The notes: generated by a model from the letters alone, not told the origin. A stretch of DNA of 64,000 nucleotides from Flavobacterium sp. Root935 (GCF_001429295.1 NZ_LMJL01000012.1:1445636-1509635); one strand, 5' to 3'; shown: positions 37,121 through 47,261, numbered from the stretch's first letter. Numbers and translations are program-made.

Positions 37121-37337
37121 TTACAGTTTCTTTATAACTTAGAGCACCAGATGGGCACGCATTGATTTGACTCTTTAAAGCCTCTAACGAGGCATTTTCT
37201 GGTGTAATCCAAGGTTTTGCTTTAGGATTGTAGACCTTTGGTAAAGTTTTTACGCATATTCCTGCATGAGTGCACTTTCTCGGATTCCATAGCACTGTTA
37301 ACCCGTCTCTTTGGTATTTTTTTGTAGTTTCCATCAT
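37107..37337 (-). CDS. YjdI-like iron-sulfur protein
   Basis: The 76-aa protein has the Fer4_19 pattern: RKCTHAGICVKTLPKVY followed by INACPSGAL, giving three or four cluster-ligating positions. In E. coli yjdI is beside yjdJ, a small GNAT gene; here a YjdJ-like gene lies 0.8 kb upstream in the same operon (38159). A second ATG three bases downstream of the first is an equally good start. Confidence 0.82.
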   Translation of the reverse strand: MMETTKKYQRDGLTVLWNPRKCTHAGICVKTLPKVYNPKAKPWITPENASLEALKSQINACPSGALSYKETVNEAK

Positions 37338-37367
37338 TAATTTTATTCGATTGTTATAGCCAGCTAT

Positions 37368-38132
37368 TTAATTCCAAATTTCATTAGAACTTGTTAAAAT
37401 GATTGGATAGTCATCGGTTACTAGTATTGTATGTTCGTGTTGGGTTACATAACCGCCTTTGTTTCCTACTAAGGTCCAACCATCATTCAATTCTACAGCA
37501 ACAGTTGAATTTGTCGAAATGAAAGTTTCTATTGCTACTGTGGTGTTTTTTTTAAAACGTTCTCTATTACTCCTAACTCTATAGTTTAAAATATTTTGAG
37601 GTTCTTCGTGTAAACTTCTACCCACACCATGACCAGCCAAATTTTTAATGACTTTGAAGCCTGACTTTTTAGCCTCTGTTTCTATTAAATATCCAATTTC
37701 AGAAATTTTTACACCTCCTTTGATGTTGCTTATTGCTTTGCGTAAAATGTTTTTAGAAGCATCTACAAGAGGTTGATGATAATGAATGTCTTTTCCAAGC
37801 ACAAAAGAACCTCCGTTATCTGACCAAAAACCATCTAGTTCAGCAGAAACATCAATATTTATTAAATCACCTTCTTTAAGTATTTTATTTTCAGATGGAA
37901 TTCCGTGTGCAGCTTCTTCATTTACACTTATACAAGTAAAACCAGGAAATCCGTAGGTTTCGTAGGGTGCTGACTTAGCACCGTAGCTTTGTAAAATTTT
38001 GCCACCATATGCATCTAACTCTTTCGTTGATATACCAACTTTAGCGTATTCCCTCATCAATTTCAGCGTAGTTGCGACAACTTCACTGACTTTTTTCATT
38101 CCGATTAATTCTGATTCTTTTGTAATTGACAT
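37368..38132 (-). CDS. map: Type I methionine aminopeptidase
   Basis: The start is set at the ATG at 38132 (MSITKESELIGMKKV), giving 254 aa; the longer frame to 38219 overlaps the upstream gene. Metal ligands are present: two Asp in NIDVSAELDGFWSDNGGSF, His in AGHGVGRSLH, Glu in VAIETF and Glu in QHEHTILV. It removes initiator methionine. As it is not beside ribosomal genes, it is probably a second, stress-related copy. An N-terminal map remnant lies at 57408-57492. Confidence 0.92.
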   Translation of the reverse strand: MSITKESELIGMKKVSEVVATTLKLMREYAKVGISTKELDAYGGKILQSYGAKSAPYETYGFPGFTCISVNEEAAHGIPSENKILKEGDLINIDVSAELDGFWSDNGGSFVLGKDIHYHQPLVDASKNILRKAISNIKGGVKISEIGYLIETEAKKSGFKVIKNLAGHGVGRSLHEEPQNILNYRVRSNRERFKKNTTVAIETFISTNSTVAVELNDGWTLVGNKGGYVTQHEHTILVTDDYPIILTSSNEIWN

Positions 38133-38158
38133 TTTGTTTTTTTTTAAATTAGCTACGA

Positions 38159-38440
38159 CTACTTTAATACATCTTTGATATCGTCTAGTTTTTTGAACAT
38201 AGAGGCAGCAAAAGGACAAAGTGGAATTATCTTTACATTTTTATCTCTGGCCATTTCGACGATTTTATAGAGCATTTGTTTTCCTACACCTTTACCATTG
38301 AACTCCTGCTCAACTTCTGTATGGTCTATAATAATCAATGTGTCTCCTGCGATGGAATAACTCATCATACCTGCACGTTTATTATTCTCTCTTGCGATTG
38401 AGAAGCCTTTATTGCTTTCTTCCTTTAATAGTATTTCCAT
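38159..38440 (-). CDS. Small GNAT acetyltransferase (YjdJ-like)
   Basis: The 93-aa protein has IIDHTEVEQEFNGKGVGKQM as acetyl-CoA-binding loop, followed by KIIPLCPFAASMFKK. It is a homologue of the gene at 31537. It lies upstream of map and the YjdI-like gene in the same operon. Confidence 0.82.
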   Translation of the reverse strand: MEILLKEESNKGFSIARENNKRAGMMSYSIAGDTLIIIDHTEVEQEFNGKGVGKQMLYKIVEMARDKNVKIIPLCPFAASMFKKLDDIKDVLK

Positions 38441-38451
38441 GATTTTTAGTT

Positions 38452-39786
38452 TTAAAATTTTATTTCAGACGTAAATACAATATGATATAATGTGTCACCT
38501 TTATCACTGCTTTCGAGAAAATCCCCAGGAAAAATCACATTAGATTCAAGTTCAAAAAAAACAAACTTATTGAACTGGTAACCGATGATTGTCCATATTT
38601 GATGTGCAATAAATCGTTCATTATTTACATCTCGATAATCAAGGGTTAAAGCGGCACCAAACACCATCACCTAATGAATACCACCAAAAAGCAGCATAAT
38701 CAAATGAAACTTCCCACCTGTTAAAAGCCGCATTGACGTAAGGATGAACGTCGATTAAGTTGGATGGTCAAAATCGTGCCACCCGACCAAAATAAGCACC
38801 ACGAGGATATAACGCATCGAACGTGTTCATTTTGTTATCCATAGCATCTCTGTCGCTGCTAATAATTTCCGCTTTTACTCCAAAATCAAGGCTCTCTCCA
38901 AAGAAATCTGTTTTTTTCTACATTAAAGGAAAGAGTCCAAGCCGAAATATCCTGATGGCCAAACGTTCCAAATTGGTAAGCCATTTCGTTGTTATATTTT
39001 AGCCCTTTGAATTTGCCAAAATGCCTAAAACCAATAGATGCCCCGTTCATTTGCGATACCACTATTATAGGTCGCACTGTTTTCTTTTTGATAAAAAACA
39101 TACACATCCAAATCAGTCTTCTCAGAAAACATAGTGGTCGAGTAAATGCCTGAAAGGGTTTCATCAAAATCTAAATAGATATTATCAAATGTGCCAAACT
39201 AGGTTTGTACTGGAATAGCAAAAAAGGTTTTAGCACTGAACTTTTCGTTGTGAAAATTAATTTCTGTAAAATCAAATGAACGATTCACATTTGGGCCTTC
39301 ACGAAAATCAATCAAACGACCTGATCCCAATCGTAGGTTCTGTCTACCGCCATCAATTCCCCAATATGGTGCCAACTTATATTTAACAAACAACTGATTT
39401 ATATAAAGTTCATCTTTGTCTACTGGACTTATGTTATCTTTATCTGTTACCAAACTGCTACCCAATTCTGTAAATAACTCAAAAATATCATCTACTTTGA
39501 AATGGGCATGTGCTAAAAATCTATTTAAATACGATATATTATCCTGACTTACCTCGCGATCGAACTCGTCATTAATAAACGATTCTGACTGAAATCGCCA
39601 ACTTCCTCCAAACGATAGCGTTGTATTTTGAAACAGCTCAATTGCTTTTAGATTTTGGTGCAGATTTTTATTTTCGATTAAATCTAACCTCGTTAAATCT
39701 TCATTTTGGCGCAACAAACTAAATTTCTGTCCATAAGTAGTGAACTGAAAAACAAACAACAAAAGGATGTAAATTTTAAAATTCAT
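38452..39786 (-). pseudogene. Broken alginate-export-type outer-membrane porin gene
   Basis: The gene is split into at least three frames: 39199-39786 (signal peptide, GGSWRFQSESF, DGGRQNLRLGSGRLIDFREG), 38886-39167 (GASIGFRHFGKFKGL) and 38452-38670 (ending TSEIKF). Together they span about 445 codons, the length of the intact homologue at 53411-54775. The ends of both genes align in order. Several frameshifts and stops have inactivated it. Confidence 0.82.
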
Positions 39787-39830
39787 ACCAAAACTCTTTT
39801 AGACTATTACTAATTGTCGAGAACTTACAA

Positions 39831-40355
39831 TTATTCTTTAATGAACTGTAAATCCGCTGTTAATGTTACGATGTCACTAACTACAATACTTCCCGCTTCG
39901 GTAATAGCGCTCCAGATCAAGTTAAAGTCTTTTCTATTAATACTCCCATTAACTTCAAAGCCTGCTTTTGTTTGACCATAAGAGTCTACAGCTATTCCAT
40001 TGAAGTCTACATCTAATTCTATTTCTTTCGTAATATCCCTAATTGTCAAATCCCCAATAAGTGTACTTCCATCAAAAGATGTTGACTTGAATTTCAATTC
40101 AGGATATTTGTCTGCATTGAAAAAATCATCTGACTTTAAATGTGTGTCTCTATCTCTATTTTTTGTAATGATAGATGCCGTTTTTGCAATAAAGCCAAAA
40201 TCTGCATTAATGAAACCAGCATTGCTGGATTCGATTGTTGCATTGAAATCATCAAAATGACCAGTTACTTTAGAAATCATCATATGTTCTACTTTAAAAG
40301 TGATTTCTGAATGTGCCTTATCTATCTTCCAACTTGTTTTTGATGTAGTACTCAT
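39831..40355 (-). CDS. YceI-family protein without signal peptide
   Basis: The start is set at the ATG at 40355 (MSTTSKTSWKIDKAHSEI), giving 174 aa and the canonical YceI opening. The barrel motifs FKVEHMMISKVTGHF and LTIRDITKEIEL are present. Unlike the two copies near 20 kb, no export signal is seen, so this copy should be cytoplasmic. It follows the amidohydrolase by 31 nt. Confidence 0.85.
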   Translation of the reverse strand: MSTTSKTSWKIDKAHSEITFKVEHMMISKVTGHFDDFNATIESSNAGFINADFGFIAKTASIITKNRDRDTHLKSDDFFNADKYPELKFKSTSFDGSTLIGDLTIRDITKEIELDVDFNGIAVDSYGQTKAGFEVNGSINRKDFNLIWSAITEAGSIVVSDIVTLTADLQFIKE

Positions 40356-40386
40356 TATAACATTTTCGTTAAAGGTTATTATTAAT

Positions 40387-42186
40387 TTATTTGTCTTGAA
40401 AGCCACCATAAATTTTTACAGGGGACCATGCTGGTATTGCTTCTGGTAGAGCAGGATTCATGCTTTTATATTCATCAGAAGCAAATACTACTTTACCTCC
40501 CACTATTGTAAGTATTGATTTTAAATTATTTATTTCTTTCTCAGGGATTGTAAAGTAATCATCAGATAAGATTGCAAAGTCTGCATACATTCCATTTTCC
40601 AAAGTTCCTTTTACGGTCTCCTCGTTTGAAACCCAAGCACTTCCTTTCGTGTATAATTGCAAAGCTTCTTCCCTTGATAGTTGGTTTGATGGTTCGGCTA
40701 ATTGAAAATCCCCAACCGTTTTACCAGTAATCAACCAATACAATGCTGGCCATGGATTGTAACTTGCTACCCGGGTACCATCGGTTCCTGCTCCAACAGG
40801 AAGTCCTGCCTCTATCATCTTACGAACTGGTGGTGCTTGTTTCGCTTTTTCTGATCCGTACCTTTCCACAAAAAACTCCCCAGCATATGCCATTCTTGCC
40901 TGAATGGCAATTCCGCCATTTAGTACTTTAATTCGCTTCAGGTCCGTTTCTTTTACCGTTTCTGCATGGTCAAACAACCATCTTTTAGTAGCTAATTTTC
41001 CATTTGTTTCATTGTTGACTTCTTCGATAACATCGAGCATATTAGCAATGGTTTCACCATAAGTAGCATGAATTCTAAAAGGCCAACCGTTATCTACGTG
41101 AAGACGTATAATTTGTTTTAAGTCTTTTCTCCACGTTGGCCTATTTTCCAAAAGAGGCTGTGGTGCTAAAAAGTTTTCAAAATCACCAGCACTCCATGCT
41201 AGGAATTCACCACCGCCTTCGAGTTCATACCCATGCTCCAAATGTATTTCGCCATTGTGCCCAACTTCATTATTTGCAATCCATTCCTGAAATTCGTCAT
41301 ATTCTGCTCCTTTATTTTGTGGAAACAGGTAATACGATAAACGTATTGGCATTGCACCAGCATCGGCTAATATTTTAGTACTGCTAAAATCTTCTGGAAA
41401 TTTATGCCCTCCACCTCCAGCATCAATACCACTTGTAATACCCAAGCTGTTCAACTCTCTATAATATTGCTTAGTTGAATTCACCATTTCACTCTCTGAC
41501 AATGGTGGTAAAGCCGCAATTGTTTGGTATAAAATTGTTGGGCTAGGTTCCGCCAAAAGTACTCCTGTCAACTTTCCATCAGGCCCTTTTTCATAACTGC
41601 TTCCTTCGGGAGCTAAGGTATTTTCATCAATTTTCATTGCCTTTAAACCCGCTTTATTTAACCAACCTCTGCTATATAAGAACAGAACAAAAGCAGGTAC
41701 ATCACCAGTGGCTTCATTAATTTCTTCGGGTGTAGGAAAACGTTTTTCTTCAAATTGAAAAGGACTCCATCCTCCAATCACTCGAACCCATTGACCTTTT
41801 GGAGTTCTCTCTGCTTGTTCCTTTAGCATTGCCAAGGCTGTCTTTAAAGATGTAACACCATCCCAACGTAATTCGGCATTATAAAAGCGTGCAGCCCTAG
41901 TTAAGTGTAAATGAGAGTCGTTTAAACCTGGAATCAAAGTTTTACCATTGGCATCTATGATTTTTGTATTTTCATTTTTGAACTTGAGAATTTCTTCATT
42001 AGTTCCTGTTGCTAATACTTTTCTATCTTTAATAGCAATAGCTTCTTTAATAGACTTAGCTTTATCCATAATTGCTATTTTAGCATTAGTAACAATTAAG
42101 TCTGCAATGACTTCATTCCCTTTATTTTTTTCCTTACAAGAGAACAACGTAATAGAAAATAGAATTAATAATATAAATTGCTTCAT
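40387..42186 (-). CDS. YtcJ-like amidohydrolase, lipoprotein
   Basis: The 599-aa protein has a lipobox (TLFSC, Cys17). The amidohydrolase-3 fold has the metal motif DSHLHL (His92, His94), HATYGE, DHAETV and GTDGTR. YtcJ-like enzymes hydrolyse amide or ester bonds of unknown natural substrates. Being lipid-anchored, it should face the periplasm. A paralogue with a cleavable signal lies at 54909. Both are followed by an alginate-export porin gene, here broken. Confidence 0.88.
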   Translation of the reverse strand: MKQFILLILFSITLFSCKEKNKGNEVIADLIVTNAKIAIMDKAKSIKEAIAIKDRKVLATGTNEEILKFKNENTKIIDANGKTLIPGLNDSHLHLTRAARFYNAELRWDGVTSLKTALAMLKEQAERTPKGQWVRVIGGWSPFQFEEKRFPTPEEINEATGDVPAFVLFLYSRGWLNKAGLKAMKIDENTLAPEGSSYEKGPDGKLTGVLLAEPSPTILYQTIAALPPLSESEMVNSTKQYYRELNSLGITSGIDAGGGGHKFPEDFSSTKILADAGAMPIRLSYYLFPQNKGAEYDEFQEWIANNEVGHNGEIHLEHGYELEGGGEFLAWSAGDFENFLAPQPLLENRPTWRKDLKQIIRLHVDNGWPFRIHATYGETIANMLDVIEEVNNETNGKLATKRWLFDHAETVKETDLKRIKVLNGGIAIQARMAYAGEFFVERYGSEKAKQAPPVRKMIEAGLPVGAGTDGTRVASYNPWPALYWLITGKTVGDFQLAEPSNQLSREEALQLYTKGSAWVSNEETVKGTLENGMYADFAILSDDYFTIPEKEINNLKSILTIVGGKVVFASDEYKSMNPALPEAIPAWSPVKIYGGFQDK

Positions 42187-42252
42187 AATAAGTTATTTTT
42201 AAAATAGGGCTGCGTCCAGTATTATCGCAGGCAGCTTTTTATCATTTTGGAA

Positions 42253-42939
42253 TTAATGTTTAAGCATATCTCGGGCATATTGAACACCAATTCCATACGC
42301 TCCGCCATATTTCACTACCAAATCATTTACTGGCTTATAGGTTTCTTGTCTTGCCCAATCTCTTTGTAGTTCTAAAAGATATTGCAATGAGGTAATTGGT
42401 TTTGCTCCGGCTTGAACCATACGAGTGATAGATTGGTCGTGAGCTTCTTTTGAGATATCTCCTGAAGCATCAGTAATAACGTAAACGTCATAGCCTTCGC
42501 TGATTGCAGACAATACAGGTCCTACAATACATACACTGGTCCAAAGACCACCCATTACTAATTTCTTTTTACCTTTACCCACTATAGCTTTATGTGCATT
42601 TACATCTTCCCATGTATTCATTGTTGTACGATCTATATAGGTTTTTTTATCAGGATAAGCCTCCAAAATTTCTGGAAAAACTGGGCCACTGAAAGATTCT
42701 TCCGCAACGGTGGTGATGATTGTCGGCACTTTAAATATTTTAGAGGCCCCAACAACTAAACCTACATTTCCTCTTAAAACATCCATTGAAATACTTTTGG
42801 TTGCAAATGCCATTTGACCTTCATGGTCAATCATTACCAAGGCATGGTTGGTTGGACTTAATAACTCTGGGCTTGGATTTTGAGCAAATCCTACTGTTGA
42901 TAAAATCCCTACTACGAGACATAAAATTGCTTTTTTCAT
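42253..42939 (-). CDS. Exported isochorismatase-like hydrolase (YcaC type)
   Basis: The 228-aa protein has a signal peptide (1-19). The cysteine-hydrolase triad is visible: Asp38 in LVMIDHEGQMAF, a Lys near 119, and Cys137 in GGLWTSVCIVGP. It resembles E. coli YcaC. Export is unusual for this family. A cytosolic paralogue lies at 63241. Confidence 0.85.
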   Translation of the reverse strand: MKKAILCLVVGILSTVGFAQNPSPELLSPTNHALVMIDHEGQMAFATKSISMDVLRGNVGLVVGASKIFKVPTIITTVAEESFSGPVFPEILEAYPDKKTYIDRTTMNTWEDVNAHKAIVGKGKKKLVMGGLWTSVCIVGPVLSAISEGYDVYVITDASGDISKEAHDQSITRMVQAGAKPITSLQYLLELQRDWARQETYKPVNDLVVKYGGAYGIGVQYARDMLKH

Positions 42940-42998
42940 TTTAAATTGATTTGTGTCTTATTTGACGTTGTAAATATTTGTTGCTAATTAAGAATTGA

Positions 42999-43871
42999 TT
43001 AACTCATAGGAACTTCCATTAAAAGAAGTTCAGTATCCGAGTCTGCTTTAATGTTTAAATGGTTTGTATCCCATACACCTAAGCCATCTCTGCTGTTTAA
43101 GCTTTGGTTATTTACAGTAACATCTCCTTTTAGTACAAAAACATAAACGCCATTTCTTTTAGAGTCATTTAAGTGGTAGGTAAGTTCTTTCGCTTTTTCA
43201 AGGTTTGTCATATTAAACCAAGCATCTTGATGAATCCAGACACCAGCATCACCCACATTAGGAGATACGATTTGTTGCATTTTATTTTTTCGATCTGCAA
43301 CATCTAGCGTAATCTGATCATAGCGAGGCGTTACATTTTTTTTGTTGGGAAACACCCATATTTGAAGAAATTTAACCGCTTGGTCTGGGTTATTGTTGTA
43401 CTCAGAATGCATAATACCAGTACCAGCACTCATCACTTGTATGTCGCCACACTTAATGACCGTTTCATTACCCATATTGTCCTTATGCTTCAAATCACCT
43501 TCAAGTGGAATGGAAATAATTTCCATGTCTTTATGAGGGTGGGTGCTAAACCCCATATTTCCAGAAACTATATCATCATTCAAGACCCGCAAAACACCAA
43601 AATTCATTCTTTCTGGATTGTGGTAATTGGCAAAACTGAACGTGTGTTTGGAGTGTAACCATCCGTGGTTAGCATCGCCTCTTGTAGTTGCTTTGTGAAG
43701 TATTTTGTTCATTGTTTTATTTTCTTTATTAGGTAAATGATTGTATCCGATTTTTTCGTTTTCTTGATTTTCTCGAGGATGTGAACTATTTATCCTGGTA
43801 AATGCACTTAATCCAAAAATTGAAAGTGAACCACCCATGATCACTTTTTTTATAAATTCTTTTCGCCTCAT
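42999..43871 (-). CDS. Pirin-family protein with Tat-type leader
   Basis: The 290-aa protein has a leader with twin arginines (MRRKEFIKKVIMGGSLSIFG) followed by a hydrophobic stretch, and from about residue 54 (MNKILHKATTR) a normal YhhW-type pirin. Metal residues are in HPHKDMEI and HSEYNNN. A twin-arginine export route would suit a folded metal-containing cupin. An internal start at MNKIL would give a cytosolic form, so the Tat reading is inference. Confidence 0.85.
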   Translation of the reverse strand: MRRKEFIKKVIMGGSLSIFGLSAFTRINSSHPRENQENEKIGYNHLPNKENKTMNKILHKATTRGDANHGWLHSKHTFSFANYHNPERMNFGVLRVLNDDIVSGNMGFSTHPHKDMEIISIPLEGDLKHKDNMGNETVIKCGDIQVMSAGTGIMHSEYNNNPDQAVKFLQIWVFPNKKNVTPRYDQITLDVADRKNKMQQIVSPNVGDAGVWIHQDAWFNMTNLEKAKELTYHLNDSKRNGVYVFVLKGDVTVNNQSLNSRDGLGVWDTNHLNIKADSDTELLLMEVPMS

Positions 43872-44308
43872 TACTATATCCTAATTACATGCCAAAGAAT
43901 TAAACACGTGATAATCAAGTAATTAATAAAAACTTAGCGAAATATATTTTTCCTTTTTTTTATATTTTTCTAATATTTTAGAATTATTTGCACTAATTTT
44001 TTAAAAAAAATACCGTACAACGTAGAAAAGTTCTTTCGCTGTCAGTATTTTGTTATTGACTATTGTCCTAATAAAATAATTAATGGTAGGGATCAAGAAA
44101 GTAGTTAAAATCGCAAACAACTTCCTCTTAACCCCATTGATTTTGAAGTGTAAAGTGAAATGCTAAAACAAAAAAGATTTCATCTTTAAAAGTGCCCCCA
44201 TAATTTATCGAATATAACCCGCCATTATGGAAAAAGTTTACTAATAAACAGCAGATAATGATTGTAGTAATGATAAAGAACCGAACTTATAGGTCAACAT
44301 AGCGTTGT
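43872..44308. other. Gene-free stretch
   Basis: 440 bp of AT-rich sequence between the pirin and SDR genes. I see no reading frame, recognisable gene remnant, operator or terminator. Confidence 0.5.
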
Positions 44309-45172
44309 CTATTTCAAAAGCTCTTCCAATCCGTATGCTTTCAAAATTTGATCATAAGCTAACTGAACCGCATCATTGGCACCTTTAGTAATTTCACCTA
44401 ACGCAGGGTCAACAACAGTTCTTAATGGCCTCGCTCCTTGTGGTAATTCGATTAGTTTGATTACTGCATCGGCTACTTCTTGAGGATTTGGTTTTATTGT
44501 TTCAAACATTTGCCCCATTGCGCTAAACATTTTCTCTGGAAATTTGGCTAGCACTCCATATTCATCAAAAACGGATGCGTCAGAACCAGTTTGAATCTTT
44601 TGAGCCATTTCAGTAGGAAATCCACCTGGTTGTATCAGTGCAACATCTATACCTAGAGGTCGTACTTCATAGTGCAAACCTTCACTTAAACCTTCTAAAG
44701 CGAATTTGGAGGCACTATACATTGCAAAAAAAGGAGCTGAAAACCTTCCATACCCACTGGTAACATTAATAATCAAGCCTTCCGATTTTTTACGCATGAA
44801 CGGTAATACTAACTTCATTAACATCCAAGGTGCGATAACATTAACGTCAAACGTTCGTTGTAAATCTGCAGTAGTACCACTTTCAGCCACTCCAAACAGC
44901 GTTAAACCTGCATTGTTTACCAAGACGTCAATTGCTCCTTCTTTCGCTATTATAGTATCAATAGCATTTTTCACACTGGCTTCATCGGTTAAGGATACAT
45001 CTAAAACTGTTATATTTTCTACTAAAGATAAGGCTGCTGCTTTATCGGCATTTTTTCCATTGATGTCTCTCATAGCAGCATAAACTTTATGCCCTAAACC
45101 GGCTGCACTATTTGCTGTTAGCCATCCAAAACCACTGTTTGTTCCTGTAATTAAAACGATTTTTTTGCTCAT
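44309..45172 (-). CDS. Short-chain dehydrogenase/reductase
   Basis: The 287-aa protein is a classical SDR with the cofactor loop TGTNSGFG (10-16), NNAG (87-90), a catalytic Ser139 and the Y-x3-K pair Tyr152/Lys156 (MYSASKFALEG). Substrate unknown. It is the cargo of an operator cassette whose regulator gene has decayed (45252-45500). Confidence 0.88.
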   Translation of the reverse strand: MSKKIVLITGTNSGFGWLTANSAAGLGHKVYAAMRDINGKNADKAAALSLVENITVLDVSLTDEASVKNAIDTIIAKEGAIDVLVNNAGLTLFGVAESGTTADLQRTFDVNVIAPWMLMKLVLPFMRKKSEGLIINVTSGYGRFSAPFFAMYSASKFALEGLSEGLHYEVRPLGIDVALIQPGGFPTEMAQKIQTGSDASVFDEYGVLAKFPEKMFSAMGQMFETIKPNPQEVADAVIKLIELPQGARPLRTVVDPALGEITKGANDAVQLAYDQILKAYGLEELLK

Positions 45173-45198
45173 TTTTTTGTTTATTTAATTATTTCACA

Positions 45199-45243
45199 CA
45201 AAGGTTTATTTAAAAAACTACATACTATTTACCAAATGGTAAA
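45199..45243 (-). promoter_or_regulatory. Cassette promoter 1: operator + -7 box for the SDR gene
   Basis: Operator TTTACCAAATGGTAAA (45228-45243, perfect 7-bp arms) is centred 33 bp from the -7-like AACCTTTG (minus strand, 45199-45206). Same geometry as eight other promoters in 44-61 kb. Confidence 0.8.
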
Positions 45244-45251
45244 AAGCATTT

Positions 45252-45500
45252 TTATTGGTTTTTTACCCTTATTGAACTAAATGATTGATGTGCGATTCCC
45301 AGTTAAGAAGCGATATAAAAAAAGTGGGATACAACTGATAATTGTTGGATCTTTTTTTTCAAAAACTCTAAACAATGTAGCGTTGGATATTGAGAGAGGA
45401 ACGAACCTATCATTTCCAATTCTTAATCAAATGATTTACTGGAAATTTTTTCTATGATGGTTCCCAATCGATTATAGTATTGGAATTTTCCTTCCAACAT
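45252..45500 (-). pseudogene. Decayed Crp/Fnr-family regulator gene (remnant A)
   Basis: The sequence aligns by eye with the 3' half of the intact crp-type gene at 59962-60531, for example ATTCCCAGTTAAGAAGCGAT against ATTCCCAAGAACGAAGCTAT and CCCAATCGATTATAGTATT against CCAACCAATGATGGTATTT. Frames are broken. The stop position keeps the 8-nt distance to the operator seen in intact cassettes. Confidence 0.7.
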
Positions 45501-45621
45501 AAAATTCATTTTCTTAGCGTTTTAGTACAGTCTGACGTTATTTTATAAATATAATAGCCGTGCAAGTGGTGACTTAAACTGCTATTACATTTACACGTTT
45601 TCCGTAAACGCTACTTGTTAT

Positions 45622-46053
45622 TTATTCAGAAGCAAAACTTCCACCACTCATTGCTTTTAGAAAAACCTGAGGGTTCCAATATTCGCGATAGTTTACAATC
45701 AGTCCATCTCTAAAAGTCACGAAAGTTGCATAACTCATTTCATATGGATTTCCATTTCCAATGACTACTCCTGACGCACTCCATTCAGCAATAACCACAT
45801 TTTCATCATCAGTTCCGTAGATTTTCATGGTGGGTAATGATTTTACATTTATGAAACTAGGGTAATCTTTTAAATAAGCATAAAGAGCTTCACGACCTTC
45901 AAAGCGATTTTGCGAACCTTCCGGGGCAAAAGAAAATTCACCCACAACATCATCGGCACATAATTCGGACCAGCCTAACATGTCCTTAGCTAGAAATCTA
46001 TCGAAACCATTACGCAATAATTGCGTCACTGGGGTGTTTTGTGAATTTTCCAT
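45622..46053 (-). CDS. SnoaL/NTF2-like protein
   Basis: The 143-aa protein has the NTF2 pattern (DRFLAKDMLGWSELCADDVV, FEGREALYAYLKDYPSF, VTFRDGLIVNYREYWNPQ). It is closely related to the gene at 49871 (FAPEG, NGNPYEMSY and WNPQVF shared). It is a cassette cargo with an operator 78 nt upstream. Reaction unknown. Confidence 0.82.
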   Translation of the reverse strand: MENSQNTPVTQLLRNGFDRFLAKDMLGWSELCADDVVGEFSFAPEGSQNRFEGREALYAYLKDYPSFINVKSLPTMKIYGTDDENVVIAEWSASGVVIGNGNPYEMSYATFVTFRDGLIVNYREYWNPQVFLKAMSGGSFASE

Positions 46054-46101
46054 TGTATTAAATTTTAATGTTACTTTTTATCATTTTGATATTTATTTAT
46101 A

Positions 46102-46146
46102 CAAATGTTTATTAAAAAAAGAATAAGGCATTTACCAATTGGCAGA
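46102..46146 (-). promoter_or_regulatory. Cassette promoter 2: operator + -7 box for the SnoaL gene
   Basis: Operator TTTACCAATTGGCAGA (46131-46146, right arm degraded) is centred 33 bp from AACATTTG (46102-46109). Confidence 0.7.
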
Positions 46147-46199
46147 ATAAGATATTTAACGTCTTTAGGATAAAATCGATACCCTTCTTGTATATGTCT

Positions 46200-46310
46200 T
46201 CAGTACTCTAAAGATATGTTAATTAAGATCATAATTCCCTACTGTTTGATATTTTGCAAGAACTCGAAAAGCCAAGAATCCTAGTTACTCCTATGGGATT
46301 TTATCTATTT
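46200..46310 (-). pseudogene. 3' remnant of a retropepsin-like gene
   Basis: The sequence matches the last 110 bp of the gene at 58913-59863: CAGTACTCTAAAGATAT against TAGTACTCTAAAACATAT, and TATTTTGCAAGAACTCGA against TATTTTGCCAAAAATCGA, ending in the same LEY-stop codons. The rest of the gene is absent. The remaining bases of the 46054-46412 gap show only the cassette operator. Confidence 0.7.
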
Positions 46311-46412
46311 TTTTATATACATTGTTTCCTGGAGTTCTTAATCTAAATTTCACACTCTTTATAGAAATAGAACCAGTACCTGAACAATTCTATCAATTTT
46401 AAATCTTAGAAA

Positions 46413-47250
46413 CTAATTACTCAGCCATTGTTGTAAAGTTGTGCTTGGTTTTCCGAGAAAACGGTGTACCGTATATGCATTCCCTACTTCTCTTGTTTTT
46501 TCGAAGAACTCAAAGAGAGGAATGATCTCCTTTAACCGTGTATTACGTGACACAAATGCGATTAATTTCAACAACCAAAAAGGAACATTGGAAATCTTTG
46601 AAATTTCTGGATGTTTCACTTTAATATATTTTTCCAATGCTTCATTAATAGTAAAACCTTCTGGGCCATATACATTGAATTCATGGTTAAAACTTTCTGA
46701 ATTTTGATACCCGTTTACCAATAGTTGGCCAAAATCTTTTGCAGCAATCCATTCGATTTCAATGGGTTGTTCCCCCATAACCTTGACTTTACCATTTTGT
46801 ATCATTGATTCTAATGACTCCATAAACCAAGTTGGTCTAAAAATCATATAGGGGATACCACTTGCTTTTATAAGCTTTTCTGATTTGTATTTAGCGTCTA
46901 TGAAGGACAACCAGCTATTTTCTTTGCTTACGGTAGCACCACTCACATAACTAATTAGTTTTATATTGTAACTTCTTTGCCAATTCTACAATTCTTTCAA
47001 CAGCAGCAAACTCATCTAGTTTCCCCAGCGTGATGTGTATGGCTTGACTATCTTTAATTGCTAATTCTAAGTCCATATCATTAAAGACATCCCCTTTTAT
47101 GGTCTCCTGATTCGGATATTTATCAGATTGTATGTTGCGTGCAAAGAGTTTAAGTTGAAATCCTGCATTGTCAAATGCCTTTATTGTTTCTTGAGCCACC
47201 AAACCGCTAGCACCTAATATGGAGACTTTTTCGATCTTTATTTCTGACAT
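46413..47250 (-). pseudogene. NmrA-like NAD(P)-binding gene split by a frameshift
   Basis: The N-terminal part (46951-47250; VSILGASGLVAQETIKAF, HITLGKLDEF) and the C-terminal part (46413-46946; GATVSKENSWLSF, ILVSG-type NmrA body to TLQQWLSN) form one protein of about 280 aa. One base is lost around 46945-46960 after KKLQY. Without the frameshift it would be a normal NmrA-like oxidoreductase. A sequencing error cannot be excluded. Confidence 0.78.
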
Positions 47251-47261
47251 GATTTTTTGAT

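Noticed and set aside
46945..46960. Programmed frameshift in the nmrA-like gene
   Set aside because: No slippery heptamer or downstream structure is evident; simple mutation or sequencing error is more likely.
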